Positions 1 to 8,824 are shown, counted from the first letter of the stretch. The stretch: DNA of 64,000 nt from Anaerolineae bacterium UTCFX1 (GCA_002050275.1 MWTB01000002.1:41176-105175); one strand, 5' to 3'. The notes: generated by a model not told the origin, from the letters alone. Translations and numbers: made by a program.

Positions 1-105
1 GAGGACATTGTGCAACCGTCTATGAGCCGCGAGGAGTTTTTGAAAAACGCGCCGCTGTCCGAACGCGGATATGTCAAGGTGTTGACAGTTTTGGGAGAGG
101 GATAA
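1..105 (+). CDS. gatC: GatC C-terminus (partial)
   Basis: The open frame enters from the left edge and stops at TAA 103-105. The visible 34 residues have the shape of a GatC tail: a REEFLKNAP segment, then a Gly-Tyr-Val-Lys-Val strand ending near the C-terminus. In known GatC proteins this part is a KNAP..R.GYF.VP.V. pattern. GatC is the small scaffold subunit that wraps around GatA in the tRNA-dependent amidotransferase GatCAB. Finding gatA 62 bases downstream supports the call. Only about a third of the protein is visible, so family assignment rests on the tail pattern and the neighbours. Confidence 0.75.
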   Translation, partial: EDIVQPSMSREEFLKNAPLSERGYVKVLTVLGEG

Positions 106-167
106 ATAAGGAAGTGGTAGAAAAACCATTCCTCATTCACTATCCCCTTCATTAATTCATCTAACTT

Positions 168-1628
168 ATGGAACTCACAAACCTCGCCATCCGAGAAGCC
201 CACGAACTTCTCAAAACAAAAAAAATCTCCAGCGTGGAGTTGACTCAAGCGACTCTCAACCGCATCCGCGACACGGACTCGAAAATTAAATCATATATCA
301 CCGTTACGGATGAATTGGCGTTGGAGCAAGCGCGTCGCGCCGACGAACGCCTCGCCAAAGGCGAAAACATCACGCCACTAACGGGCGTTCCCTATTCGCT
401 GAAAGACAGCCTTTCCACGCGCAGCGTACGCACAACTTGCGCTTCCAAAATTTTGGAAGATTATGTTCCGCAATATAACGCCACAGTCGTGGATAAACTC
501 AACGACGCGGGCGCTATCTTGCTCGGCAAAACGAACATGGATGAATTCGGCATGGGTTCGTCTTGCGAAAACTCCGCTTTCTTCAACACGCATAATCCGT
601 GGAATTTGAATCACGTGGCAGGCGGATCGAGCGGCGGCGCGGCGGCAGCGGTTGCGGCTGGGATGGGCTTATTTTCCATCGGCGAAGACACGGGCGGCTC
701 GGTGCGTATGCCCGCCGCCTTTTGCGGAGTAACGGGACTCAAGCCGACGTACGGACGCGTCTCGCGTTACGGCGTAATTTCTCTCGCCTCTTCTTTCGAT
801 TGCGTCGGACCGCTAGCGCGCAATGCTTACGATTGCGCCCTCGTTCTCGAAGCCATCGCAGGTCACGACTCGCATGACAGCACGACCTATCAAGCAAAAG
901 TTCCGCAGTACGCCGCAAACCTTAACAAATCTATTGAGAAGATGCGGATTGGAATCCCAAAAGAATATTTCGTTGCAGGCATGGACGCGGGCGTTGAATC
1001 CGCTTTGCAGGAAGCGATTCGCCAACTGGAAAAACTCGGCGCGGAAATACGCGAAGTCTCGCTGCCGCACACGCAATACGGCTTGCCCGTTTACTATCTT
1101 TTGCAAGTCGCCGAAGCCAGCTCTAATCTCGCGCGCTTCGACGGGATGCGCTTCGGCTTATCCGTTTCTGAAAACGCGCAAGACTCGCTCGACGTTTATC
1201 TGCAAACGCGGCGCGACGGATTCGGCGACGAGGTCAAGCGCAGGATTATGCTGGGCGCGTACGCTTTATCCGCTGGCTATTACGACGCGTATTATTTGAA
1301 GGCGCAAAAAACGCGCACGCTTCTGCGTCGGGACTTTGAAACTGCTTTTGCTTCCTGCGACATTCTGCTCGCCCCAACCAGCCCGATGCCCGCTTTCAAA
1401 CTCGGCGAGAAAACTAGCGATCCGTTAGCGATGTACCTCTCGGATGTTTGCACCGTCTCGACCAACCCTGCGGGCGTGCCAGCGCTGACCGTCCCATGCG
1501 GATTCTCGAACAATTTGCCCGTCGGGATGCAACTCATCGGCAAGCATTTAGACGAGCAGACTCTCTTCCAAGTCGCGCATGCTTATCAACAAGAGACGAC
1601 GTGGCATGAGAGGCTTCCACCTCTTTGA
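168..1628 (+). CDS. gatA: Glutamyl-tRNA(Gln) amidotransferase subunit A
   Basis: Amidase-signature enzyme of 486 residues, the usual GatA length. It hydrolyses glutamine and passes ammonia to GatB, which amidates Glu-tRNA(Gln) and, in some bacteria, Asp-tRNA(Asn). The Ser-cisSer-Lys triad is visible: Lys79 in SLKDS, Ser154 in the GGSSGG loop and Ser178 in DTGGS, the same numbers as in characterised bacterial GatA. The last strand motif [16 protein letters not shown] follows. The ATG at 168 has no obvious Shine-Dalgarno sequence. The gene lies between gatC and gatB, but an HNH gene separates it from gatB. A small imperfect hairpin (110-132) sits between gatC and gatA and has no T tract. Confidence 0.97.
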   Translation: MELTNLAIREAHELLKTKKISSVELTQATLNRIRDTDSKIKSYITVTDELALEQARRADERLAKGENITPLTGVPYSLKDSLSTRSVRTTCASKILEDYVPQYNATVVDKLNDAGAILLGKTNMDEFGMGSSCENSAFFNTHNPWNLNHVAGGSSGGAAAAVAAGMGLFSIGEDTGGSVRMPAAFCGVTGLKPTYGRVSRYGVISLASSFDCVGPLARNAYDCALVLEAIAGHDSHDSTTYQAKVPQYAANLNKSIEKMRIGIPKEYFVAGMDAGVESALQEAIRQLEKLGAEIREVSLPHTQYGLPVYYLLQVAEASSNLARFDGMRFGLSVSENAQDSLDVYLQTRRDGFGDEVKRRIMLGAYALSAGYYDAYYLKAQKTRTLLRRDFETAFASCDILLAPTSPMPAFKLGEKTSDPLAMYLSDVCTVSTNPAGVPALTVPCGFSNNLPVGMQLIGKHLDEQTLFQVAHAYQQETTWHERLPPL

Positions 1629-1649
1629 TATTGACAAGGGATAATTAAA

Positions 1650-2468
1650 ATGAATGAAAATATAAACATAAGTACAGAATTGTGGGTAGAAATTTTACAA
1701 GATAGGGAAATTTCTACTATGCCAGTAATTCAAATCTTATCCTTTCTATTTAATTCAGATGGATGTGCCTCTTCTGGTGGAGAACTCGCCTTCGCGCTTA
1801 ACTATAAACATCATGCTCCGCTCAATAGAATTATCCCCGATTTCTCAAAGCGTATCATAAGGAAATATCCATTCATAGATCCACCATATCGAAGGAATGG
1901 AACGATTCGATATTGGCATATCCCTTTTTTAGGGACTGATAGCAAAGAGGGCTTTGTTTGGATTTTGCGCCCAGAATTAGCAGAGGCATTACCACAGGTT
2001 TTTGAGAATATCGGTAAGGAAAAAAAACTTACAATTCTTCAAGAAATAGAAAAATTAAAGCATTCCTACGAAACGCTCCAAAAGACAACACGAGAATCTA
2101 TTATTCAAAGCCGTATAGGGCAAGGGCAATTTAGGATATCGCTTATTAGCTATTGGCAGGGTTGCTCAGTAAGTAGCTGTATACAATTTGAAATACTCAA
2201 AGCGTCACATATAAAACCGTGGCGGCTTTCGACAAACGACGAAAGATTGGATGTTTTCAACGGTTTATTGCTTCTTCCCAATTTAGACGCCTGTTTCGAT
2301 TCGGGATTTATCAGTTTTGAAGATAATGGGAACATCATCATTTCAAATAGATTAAGTAATACCTCACTTTTACAACTTAATATAAACCCGAAGGTGAAGT
2401 TAATAAGAGTGGAAGAAAAGCACAAAGATTATTTACGCTTTCATCGTGAGAAAGTCTTTCGCCCTTAA
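1650..2468 (+). CDS. HNH endonuclease-like protein inserted in the gat cluster
   Basis: 272 residues. The C-terminal half (about 150-235) matches the HNH_2 pattern of restriction-type nucleases: an RIGQGQFR opening, a pair of cysteines (C172, C176), ASHIKPW with His187, an N-G-L-L-L strand with Asn204, and NLDACFD with Asp213. The N-terminal 120 residues (ending in a YWHIPFLG/FVWILRPEL segment) are of a kind found fused to HNH domains, possibly for target recognition, but I cannot name the domain. The gene is clearly more AT-rich than gatA and gatB, with many AAA, AAT and ATA codons, which suggests recent transfer. No methylase partner is nearby, so it may be a modification-dependent or solitary nuclease. 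Start ATG 1650 follows GGGATAATTAAA, a weak ribosome site. Confidence 0.75.
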   Translation: MNENINISTELWVEILQDREISTMPVIQILSFLFNSDGCASSGGELAFALNYKHHAPLNRIIPDFSKRIIRKYPFIDPPYRRNGTIRYWHIPFLGTDSKEGFVWILRPELAEALPQVFENIGKEKKLTILQEIEKLKHSYETLQKTTRESIIQSRIGQGQFRISLISYWQGCSVSSCIQFEILKASHIKPWRLSTNDERLDVFNGLLLLPNLDACFDSGFISFEDNGNIIISNRLSNTSLLQLNINPKVKLIRVEEKHKDYLRFHREKVFRP

Positions 2469-2513
2469 CTCCAAGTATTAACTATCAAACCACAAACTAC
2501 GAGACTAAAAACT

Positions 2514-3953
2514 ATGAAATACGAACCCGTCATCGGACTTGAAATCCACGCCGAACTGCTGACTCGATCTAAGATGTTTTGTGGCTGCAGCGCCGACCAC
2601 GCCTCCGCGTCCGAGCCAAACGTCAACATCTGTCCTACTTGCGCGGGACTGCCTGGCGCTCTGCCTGTTGCCAATAAAAAAGCGGTCGAACTCGCCGCGC
2701 TGGTCGGGTTGGCGCTGAACTGCTCCATCAACAAGCGCAGCGCCTTTGCCCGAAAAAATTATTATTATCCCGATCTGCCGAAGGGTTATCAAATCTCGCA
2801 ATTTGATTTTCCGATTGCCGAAAAAGGCTGGTTAGAAGTCAATGCTGATGAAAAAAATCAGATCAAAGTTCGCGTGAGACGCGCCCACATCGAAGAAGAT
2901 ACCGCAAAATTAACTCACGAAAAAAATTACGCGCTGGTGGATTTCAATCGTTCGGGCGTGCCGTTGCTCGAAATCGTCTCCGAGCCTGATATGCGCACCG
3001 TTGAAGCCGCGCTGGATTATGCAACAAAAATTCGCGCCATCTTGCGTTATCTTGGCGTGAACTCTGGCGATATGGAAAAAGGCGTTTTGCGTTTTGAAGC
3101 CAATATTTCCGTGCGCCCCGTCGGCAGCGATGAATTGCGAAAAAGAACCGAAATCAAAAACTTGAATAGTTTTCGAGCGTTGACTCGCGCCTCGCAGTAT
3201 GAGATTGAACGTCAAATCAAAATTTACGAAAGCGGCGGAACGGTCGAGCAGGAGACGTTGGGCTGGGACGATGCGCGCGGCGTGACAATCAGCCAAAGGT
3301 CGAAAGAAGACGCGCATGACTATCGCTACTTTCCCGAACCCGATTTGCCGCCGCTCAACCTATCGGACGAATGGATTCAGTCTATTCGAGAGCAACTGCC
3401 CGAATTGCCTGAAGCAAAAACCGCGCGCTTCATCGCGGACTTTGAGTTGACTCCGTCCGAAGCGCGTTTGCTTACATCCGAGCTTTCGCTGGCTAATTAT
3501 TTTGAAGAAGTTGTTCGTCATGCCAAGAGCTCGCCGAAGTCCGTCAGCGCGTGGATCGCGGGCGAGTTCATGCGCAACCTGAACGAGTTAAACGTAGAAG
3601 TAGATTCTGTCCCTGTGAAAGCGCTGGCTCAACTAATTGACATGGTGACTGATAAAACTATCAGCGGTAACACAGGCAAAGCCGTGCTGACAGAATTGTT
3701 CAAAAACGGCGGCGACCCCGCGCAAATCGTCAAAGAAAAAGGGCTGGCGCAAATTTCAGACGAAGGTTTTATTCAAGAAATCATCGCGAAAATTTTGGAC
3801 GATAATCCGTCCGAAATTGAAAAATATCACGCGGGCAAAGAGACGTTGCTGCAGTGGTTTGTCGGTCAAGTTGCGCGCGCCACCAAAGGCAAAGCCGATC
3901 CCGTGCTGACAAAAGAGTTGACGCTGAAAGGCTTGGAGGAACGCAGGAAGTAA
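2514..3953 (+). CDS. gatB: Aspartyl/glutamyl-tRNA amidotransferase subunit B
   Basis: 479 residues, full length for GatB. It is the kinase and transamidase subunit that phosphorylates Glu-tRNA(Gln) (or Asp-tRNA(Asn)) and adds the ammonia released by GatA. The N-terminus shows the family signature VIGLEIHAELLT and the zinc cysteines C23, C25, C40 and C43 (CGC and CPTC). The cradle domain contains SRSGVPLLEIVSEPD-type sequence (here NRSGVPLLEIVSEPD). The C-terminal 120 residues are the helical YqeY-like tail that binds tRNA, ending in LKGLEERRK. No Shine-Dalgarno sequence precedes ATG 2514. It is probably cotranscribed with gatC and gatA despite the HNH insertion. Confidence 0.97.
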   Translation: MKYEPVIGLEIHAELLTRSKMFCGCSADHASASEPNVNICPTCAGLPGALPVANKKAVELAALVGLALNCSINKRSAFARKNYYYPDLPKGYQISQFDFPIAEKGWLEVNADEKNQIKVRVRRAHIEEDTAKLTHEKNYALVDFNRSGVPLLEIVSEPDMRTVEAALDYATKIRAILRYLGVNSGDMEKGVLRFEANISVRPVGSDELRKRTEIKNLNSFRALTRASQYEIERQIKIYESGGTVEQETLGWDDARGVTISQRSKEDAHDYRYFPEPDLPPLNLSDEWIQSIREQLPELPEAKTARFIADFELTPSEARLLTSELSLANYFEEVVRHAKSSPKSVSAWIAGEFMRNLNELNVEVDSVPVKALAQLIDMVTDKTISGNTGKAVLTELFKNGGDPAQIVKEKGLAQISDEGFIQEIIAKILDDNPSEIEKYHAGKETLLQWFVGQVARATKGKADPVLTKELTLKGLEERRK

Positions 3954-4267
3954 ATAGATTGCTGCGAAACGCTCTTTGATTTACGGCGAAGAATCTTTGC
4001 GCTTATCTCGGAGATCCTACGCTAGCGCTCATAGAATTGATCGTTGACTGCTATTTCTAAAATCAGAAAGCAAGATAAAGGCTATCTCGCTTTTTTGTTC
4101 GTCTTTTCTGTCGACTCTTGACGGTGATGTTCGTCGGTGGGCATTTTTTGTCTTATATGATCCGATGCGCATCGCGTTAAATCTGATGTCTCCCTGCTTT
4201 AAGGCGCGGCGGCGAAATGCGGAGTACAATAATACAGCATAATTCATTTTATCCACAGGAGGAGAGC
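3954..4267. other. Intergenic region gatB to FAD dehydrogenase
   Basis: 314 bases with no credible gene. It holds the terminator at 4069-4096 and a possible -10 box TACAAT at 4225-4230 upstream of the FAD dehydrogenase, without a convincing -35 at the right spacing. A ribosome site (AGGAGGAG, about 4257-4264) ends the region. No RNA gene was recognised. Confidence 0.5.
4069..4096 (+). terminator. Rho-independent terminator after gatB
   Basis: AGCAAGATA (4069-4077) pairs with TATCTCGCT (4083-4091) with one mismatch around a 5-base loop, followed by a run of six T (4091-4096). It lies about 115 bases past the gatB stop codon. Confidence 0.65.
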
Positions 4268-5956
4268 ATGGCGAATTGGGATCACACTGTTGAAGCGCTT
4301 GTCGTTGGGACGGGCGGCGGGGGAATGACTGCTGCGTTGGTTGCAAAGCAAGCAGGGCTGGACGTATTGTTAGTCGAGAAATCGGAATACTACGGCGGCT
4401 CTACCGCGCTCTCAGGCGGCGGACTATGGGTGCCGAATAACTATCTGTTACAGCGCGATGGCTTGGAAGACTCGCCCGAAAAAGCGCGCACCTATTTACA
4501 GCATACGGTTGGGAATCGCACTTCGCAAGCCTTACAAGATGCTTATATCGAAAACGCTCCTGAAATGGTTAAATACCTAGCCAGTAATTCGCGCGTGCGT
4601 TTTCATCGTTCAAAAGGATACGCCGACTACTACGCCGAACGTCCCGGCGGCATGGCAGACGGACGCGCTATCGAAGGCTCGCCGTTCAATGGCGCCAAAC
4701 TCGGCGAAGACTTCAAGCAAATGCGCCCGACAGGGCTTAAGATTCCAGCCGGCATGGCGTTCACTGCCAGCGAATATAACAAGATCGGCATGATCATACC
4801 CACTTGGGCGGGTAAATGGATGGCGCTCAAGATCGGCGTGCGCACCTTATTTAATATGCTTATGGGAATTAAATTGCTGGCGTTGGGTCAGGCGCTCGTT
4901 GCGCGCTTACGGCTCTCGCTCAAAGATGAAAACATCCCTATCTGGCTGAATACGCCGCTCATTGATGTCGTCATGGAAAATGATGTTTGCGTAGGCGTTG
5001 TCGTTGAAAAAGGCGGCGAACCGTTCCGGATTCGTGCGACGAAAGGCGTTGTGCTGGCGGCAGGTGGATTCGATCATAATCAAACGATGCGCGAGAAATA
5101 CCAAAAAGCGCCAGTTCATCATGAGTGGAGTTCGGGCAACCCCGCCAACACCGGCGACGCTATTCAATTGGGGATGAAGATCGGCGCGAAAACCGACCTG
5201 CTTGACGATGCCTGGTGGGGACCTTCGAGCATGACGCCCGACGGCTCGGTTATGTTCCATGTGGGCGAGCGCTCTCATCCGGGCGGCATTATCGTTAACG
5301 CGGCGGGCAAACGCTTTACGAATGAATCCGCTTCGTATGTTGACGTGGTGCATGCCATGTACGAAAAGCACAGCGCCGAGGTCCCACACGTTCCTGCGAC
5401 GTTCATCATGGATGACCGTTCTCGCAATACTTATATGTTCGGCTCGCTTTTCCCGATGCAGCCTATCCCCGAAGAGTATTTCACGAGCGGATATTTCAAA
5501 CGCGGCGACACGATTGAAGAGTTGGCGCAACAATGCGGTATAGACCCGAAGGCGCTCGTTGAAACGATAGCGCGCTTCAATCAGTTTGCGCGCAACGGCG
5601 TGGATGAGGATTTCCATCGCGGCGACGGCGCCTATGATCGCTATTACGGCGACCCAACCGTCAAACCGAATCCCTGTCTGGCTCCCCTTGAAACGCCGCC
5701 GTTCTATGCGGTAACGATGGTGGCGGGCGATCTGGGCACGAAAGGCGGGCTTGTGATGGATGAGCGTGCGCGCGTATTGCGCGAAGACGGTTCGTTCATT
5801 CCGGGTTTGTATGTGGCAGGCAACAGTTCTGCTTCGGTGATGGGTAATTCGTACCCCGGCGCGGGCAGCACCATCGGTCCGGCGATGACGTTCGGTTATA
5901 TCGCCGCGAAAGATATCGCCGGCGGCAAGATTCGTCCGGTTGGTAAATTGCCGTAG
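4268..5956 (+). CDS. KstD-like FAD-dependent dehydrogenase
   Basis: 562 residues from ATG 4268, chosen because AGGAGGAG lies just upstream. An in-frame codon at 4217 would add 17 unlikely residues. FAD-binding features: GTGGGGMTAA (residues 14-23), VEKSEYYGGSTALSGGG, and the C-terminal LYVAGNSSASVMGNSYPGAG with the following TIGPAMTFGYIAA. This layout is that of the fumarate reductase/3-ketosteroid delta-1-dehydrogenase group. The YPGAG motif corresponds to the Tyr and Gly that bind the 3-keto group in KstD, and the NAAGKRFTNESASY segment matches the region of another KstD tyrosine. The true substrate is unknown; a ketosteroid, another cyclic enone or an alkene acceptor is possible. A Crp/Fnr regulator follows after 12 bases, suggesting redox control. 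Confidence 0.8.
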   Translation: MANWDHTVEALVVGTGGGGMTAALVAKQAGLDVLLVEKSEYYGGSTALSGGGLWVPNNYLLQRDGLEDSPEKARTYLQHTVGNRTSQALQDAYIENAPEMVKYLASNSRVRFHRSKGYADYYAERPGGMADGRAIEGSPFNGAKLGEDFKQMRPTGLKIPAGMAFTASEYNKIGMIIPTWAGKWMALKIGVRTLFNMLMGIKLLALGQALVARLRLSLKDENIPIWLNTPLIDVVMENDVCVGVVVEKGGEPFRIRATKGVVLAAGGFDHNQTMREKYQKAPVHHEWSSGNPANTGDAIQLGMKIGAKTDLLDDAWWGPSSMTPDGSVMFHVGERSHPGGIIVNAAGKRFTNESASYVDVVHAMYEKHSAEVPHVPATFIMDDRSRNTYMFGSLFPMQPIPEEYFTSGYFKRGDTIEELAQQCGIDPKALVETIARFNQFARNGVDEDFHRGDGAYDRYYGDPTVKPNPCLAPLETPPFYAVTMVAGDLGTKGGLVMDERARVLREDGSFIPGLYVAGNSSASVMGNSYPGAGSTIGPAMTFGYIAAKDIAGGKIRPVGKLP

Positions 5957-5968
5957 GGCGCGCCGGTT

Positions 5969-6724
5969 GTGACGCGGCCAAAATCTCCCTTGCGGATGGA
6001 TTGGGTAGACCCCGCTGTCTGCTCGCTCGACTATCGTTTGCGCATCATCGGCAGGCTGCCGTTCTTCAAGCATTTATCCGCTGATGTCATCGCTCAGATT
6101 AATGATCTGTTCTACGATTTTGACGCGGCGGCAGGTGAGCGCATTTACTTTGAAGGCGATGAGGCAGAATATTTTTATCTCGTCGCAATGGGCAAGGTCA
6201 GGCTCTCGTGCGAGGCGGGGCAGGGGCGCGAGGCGTTGCTGGATATTTTGCGCAACGGCGAATACTTCGGTTCGTTCGCGACCTTCGGCGGGCGCGTGTA
6301 CACCGAAGACGCCGTTGCGCATACCGATTGTTGCATTCTGCGTATCTCTACGGCGGATTTTGAGCGCATCCTCGTCGAACATCCTGATGTGACGCGCAAA
6401 GTATTGGACACGGTCAGCCAACGCTTGGCGAAGTCGCAAGAGATTGTCGTGCAGTTGAGCGCGTTCAGCGCTGAGCGGCGCATTGCGTCTGCATTGTTGC
6501 GGCTGGCGTCGAAGTTGGGCGAAGCGCGTGGAGAAGGAGTCTTAATCCAACTGCCGTTTTCGCGCCAAGATCTGGCGGCAATGACCGGTTCCACTCCCGA
6601 GACCGTCAGCCGCGTGATGAGTCGTTTTGCGGAAGAGGGTTTGATCGAGTCGGGCAGGAAGTGGGTGACGATTGCAAATCCTGAGAAATTGGAACGTTTA
6701 GCGGATCGAGGCGCAGTTAATTGA
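5969..6724 (+). CDS. Crp/Fnr-family transcriptional regulator
   Basis: 251 residues from GTG 5969; ATG 5996 (Met10) is an equally possible start and neither has a clear ribosome site. Residues about 25-140 form a cyclic-nucleotide-binding-type beta-roll (FKHLSADVIAQI, then the YFEGDEAEYFYLVAMGKVRL segment). A long dimer helix follows (about 141-170). The C-terminus is a winged helix, with recognition helix GSTPETVSRVMSRFAEEGLI. There is no N-terminal cysteine cluster for an Fe-S centre, so it is not a classic Fnr. It resembles the Dnr/Crp-like group that may sense NO, CO or a nucleotide, but the ligand cannot be told from sequence. It lies 12 bases after the FAD dehydrogenase and just upstream of a hemerythrin-like gene, both plausible targets. 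Confidence 0.88.
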   Translation: MTRPKSPLRMDWVDPAVCSLDYRLRIIGRLPFFKHLSADVIAQINDLFYDFDAAAGERIYFEGDEAEYFYLVAMGKVRLSCEAGQGREALLDILRNGEYFGSFATFGGRVYTEDAVAHTDCCILRISTADFERILVEHPDVTRKVLDTVSQRLAKSQEIVVQLSAFSAERRIASALLRLASKLGEARGEGVLIQLPFSRQDLAAMTGSTPETVSRVMSRFAEEGLIESGRKWVTIANPEKLERLADRGAVN

Positions 6725-6726
6725 CT

Positions 6727-6737
6727 TACATCATGTA
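6727..6737. promoter_or_regulatory. Palindrome TACATcATGTA, possible operator
   Basis: A perfect 11-base palindrome with a central C lies between the Crp/Fnr gene and the hemerythrin-like gene. Its position fits an operator for the adjacent regulator, but it is not the canonical TTGAT-N4-ATCAA Fnr site, so the assignment is speculative. Confidence 0.25.
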
Positions 6738-6795
6738 GTCTGCCGCAATTGAGGCTATAGTTAAGACATTATCATTTCATGAAGGAGATAAACTG

Positions 6796-7308
6796 ATGTC
6801 TTTACCTACTCAACCTTTGCGCGACGAACATGCAGGATTGTTCCCTCACGTAGAGGAGATTCGAAAAACGGCGGAGAAAATCGGTTCCGCGCCGCTGTCT
6901 GAAATTACACTCGGCGTGGATGAAGCCTACGATTTCCTAGCGCATCATTTAAAGATTCACGCCGAGGCGGAAGAAGCCGCGTTGTACCCCGTCGTTCAGA
7001 AGTTGCTCGGCAGTCCCGACGTAACCAAGACGATGAGCCGCGATCACGTGGAGATTATCGCGCATATTGAAGAACTTGCCGCTCTTAAGAAAGACCTGAA
7101 AAGCGATCCTTTGCCGTCCGCTCAAGCCGAAGCCCTGCGACGCGTGCTGTATGGCGCGTATGCGCTTGTCAAAGTGCATTTCGCTAAAGAAGAAGAGATC
7201 TATTTGAACATCCTCGATGAGAAAATGAGCGCCGAAGCTGTTTTGGAAATGTACACCAAGATGGAAGCCGCCGCGCATGCGGCAATGGAAGCGGCGCGCG
7301 CCGCTTGA
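6796..7308 (+). CDS. Hemerythrin-like HHE-domain protein
   Basis: 170 residues, almost entirely helical. Candidate diiron ligands appear in the family order: LRDEHAGLFPHVEEI (start), AHHLKIHAEAEEAALYP (about 50-65), MSRDHVEIIAHIEEL (about 80-95) and KVHFAKEEEIYL (about 122-133), i.e. paired His/Glu on four helices. Such proteins bind O2 or NO or handle iron in the cytoplasm. Start ATG 6796 has an excellent ribosome site, GAAGGAGATAAACTG. A strong terminator follows at 7341. The neighbouring Crp/Fnr gene suggests regulation by redox or nitrosative signals. The alanine-rich C-terminus is not conserved in the family. Confidence 0.85.
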   Translation: MSLPTQPLRDEHAGLFPHVEEIRKTAEKIGSAPLSEITLGVDEAYDFLAHHLKIHAEAEEAALYPVVQKLLGSPDVTKTMSRDHVEIIAHIEELAALKKDLKSDPLPSAQAEALRRVLYGAYALVKVHFAKEEEIYLNILDEKMSAEAVLEMYTKMEAAAHAAMEAARAA

Positions 7309-7340
7309 TTGCGTCTACGAGAAGAGAGACGCCCTTAGTG

Positions 7341-7377
7341 AAAACCCCCGTAATGAAAACTTCGGGGGTTTTTATTT
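7341..7377 (+). terminator. Rho-independent terminator after hemerythrin gene
   Basis: AAAACCCCCG (7341-7350) pairs with CGGGGGTTTT (7363-7372) around a 12-base loop, running into a T-rich tract. It also rules out the longer upstream start of the following asnS frame. Confidence 0.9.
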
Positions 7378-7396
7378 TAAGCGACAAGCCGCTCTC

Positions 7397-7405
7397 TGCT
7401 ATAAT
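7397..7405 (+). promoter_or_regulatory. Extended -10 promoter for asnS
   Basis: TGCTATAAT is an extended -10 element (TGn plus a perfect TATAAT). No good -35 is seen, as is common for extended -10 promoters. The predicted start of transcription is about 25 bases before the asnS ATG. Confidence 0.6.
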
Positions 7406-7436
7406 GGAACAATCATCATATTTAAAGGATTCTTTT

Positions 7437-8780
7437 ATGGCTGAGCATATCAGCGTTTCGAACATTTCAAAATACGTCGGTCAAAACGTAACGCTCAAAG
7501 GCTGGGTATACAATCGTACGGATAAAGGGAAACTGTGCTTTCTACTTGTGCGCGACGGTTCAGGCTTCGCGCAATGCGTAGCGTTCAAAGGAGACCTGGA
7601 ACCTGAGGTCTTTGACAAAGCAATGCGCCTGCCGCAGGAGTCGGCTGTTATTGTCAGCGGGCTGGTGCGCGAGGATCAACGCGCGCCCGGCATTCCCGGC
7701 GGCTACGAACTGGGTATAAAACAAATTGAGATCGTGCAAGAGGCTGAGTTAGACTATCCCATGTCGTTAAAAGATCATGGCGTAGATTTCGCGCTCGACC
7801 ATCGGCATCTGTGGATTCGCATGCAAAGCCAATGGGCGATCCTGCGCGTGCGCGCCGCAGTAATGGGCGCCACCCGCGAGTTGCTCAACAATAACGGCTT
7901 TTTGGAAATGAGCACGCCGATCCTTACGCCCGCCGCCGCTGAAGGTACGACTACGCTTTTTGAAACGGAATACTTCGACGAAGGCAAAGCGTATCTCGCG
8001 CAAACGGGCCAATTGTATAACGAAGCGAATATTTTTGCGTTCGGAAAAGTGTACTGCTTCGGACCTACCTTTCGCGCTGAAAAATCGAAAACACGCCGTC
8101 ATTTGACTGAATTCTGGATGCTGGAACCTGAAATCGCATTCTGCGATCTAGATCAATTGATGGAAATCGAAGAGAACATGATCGCGCATATCGCGCAGAC
8201 GGTTCTGAAAGAATGCGCCGCCGAACTGAAATTCCTTGGGCGCGATGCTTCCAAGCTAGAGCGCGTCTTTGCGCCATTTCCGCGTATGTCGTACGACGAC
8301 GCGGCAAAATATTTGATTGACCTGTATGAGAAGGAGACGGACCCTGAGCGTAAGGCGCTGCTCAAGTTTGAGTGGGGTATGGATTTCGGCGCGCCGCACG
8401 AAACCGAGTTGACCAAACTATACGATCAGCCGCTGTTTGTGTACGGTTATCCCAGCGCGGTCAAAGCCTTTTATATGGAACCGTGGCCCGATCGTCCCGA
8501 AGTATGCAAAAGCGTGGATCTGCTCGCGCCTGAAGGTTATGGCGAGATCTGCGGCGGCTCAGAGCGCATATCGAATCACGACGCGTTGCTGGCGCGCATC
8601 CATAAGGAGGGACTGCCGGAAGAGGCTTTCAAATGGTATCTTGAACTTCGTAAATATGGCTCAGTCCCGCATTCGGGGTTTGGCATGGGCGTTGAGCGTG
8701 TTGTGGCATGGTTATGCGGCATTGAGCATATCCGCGAGGCGATTCCTTTTCCGCGCACAATTAAGCGGGTGTATCCATAA
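7437..8780 (+). CDS. asnS: Asparaginyl-tRNA synthetase
   Basis: 447 residues from ATG 7437. The open frame extends to 7305, but the terminator (7341-7377) and promoter (7397-7405) lie inside that extension, and AAAGGA stands before 7437. Class IIb synthetase: an OB-fold anticodon domain (residues about 1-110, TLKGWVYNRTDKGKLCF), motif 2 near FGPTFRAEKSKTRRHLTEFW, and motif 3 GFGMGVERVVAWLCG near the C-terminus, which ends in KRVYP. The CGGSERISNHD segment and the VYP end favour AsnRS over AspRS. It charges tRNA(Asn) directly, so GatCAB would be needed mainly for Gln-tRNA(Gln). Confidence 0.95.
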   Translation: MAEHISVSNISKYVGQNVTLKGWVYNRTDKGKLCFLLVRDGSGFAQCVAFKGDLEPEVFDKAMRLPQESAVIVSGLVREDQRAPGIPGGYELGIKQIEIVQEAELDYPMSLKDHGVDFALDHRHLWIRMQSQWAILRVRAAVMGATRELLNNNGFLEMSTPILTPAAAEGTTTLFETEYFDEGKAYLAQTGQLYNEANIFAFGKVYCFGPTFRAEKSKTRRHLTEFWMLEPEIAFCDLDQLMEIEENMIAHIAQTVLKECAAELKFLGRDASKLERVFAPFPRMSYDDAAKYLIDLYEKETDPERKALLKFEWGMDFGAPHETELTKLYDQPLFVYGYPSAVKAFYMEPWPDRPEVCKSVDLLAPEGYGEICGGSERISNHDALLARIHKEGLPEEAFKWYLELRKYGSVPHSGFGMGVERVVAWLCGIEHIREAIPFPRTIKRVYP

Positions 8781-8784
8781 TTTG

Positions 8785-8824
8785 GCTTGCGGTTCGAAAC
8801 GCTGGCACGCTAAGCGTTGCAAGC
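8785..8824. repeat. Interrupted inverted repeat between asnS and phosphoesterase
   Basis: GCTTGC (8785-8790) and AACGCT (8798-8803) are complementary to AGCGTT (8813-8818) and GCAAGC (8819-8824), with a 7-base bulge on the left arm and a 9-base loop. No T tract follows, so it is not a standard terminator. It may be a weak 5' structure of the next gene. Confidence 0.4.

Noticed and set aside
4907-6073. 388-residue minus-strand ORF opposite the FAD dehydrogenase
   Set aside because: Composition (His/Arg-rich, no domain pattern) shows it is a shadow of the + strand gene.
6749-6764. TTGAG-N6-GTTAA as an Fnr box
   Set aside because: The half-sites and the spacing differ from TTGAT-N4-ATCAA. Only the nearby palindrome was kept, at low confidence.
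7305-7436. Longer AsnRS start
   Set aside because: The hemerythrin terminator and the asnS promoter are inside the extension.
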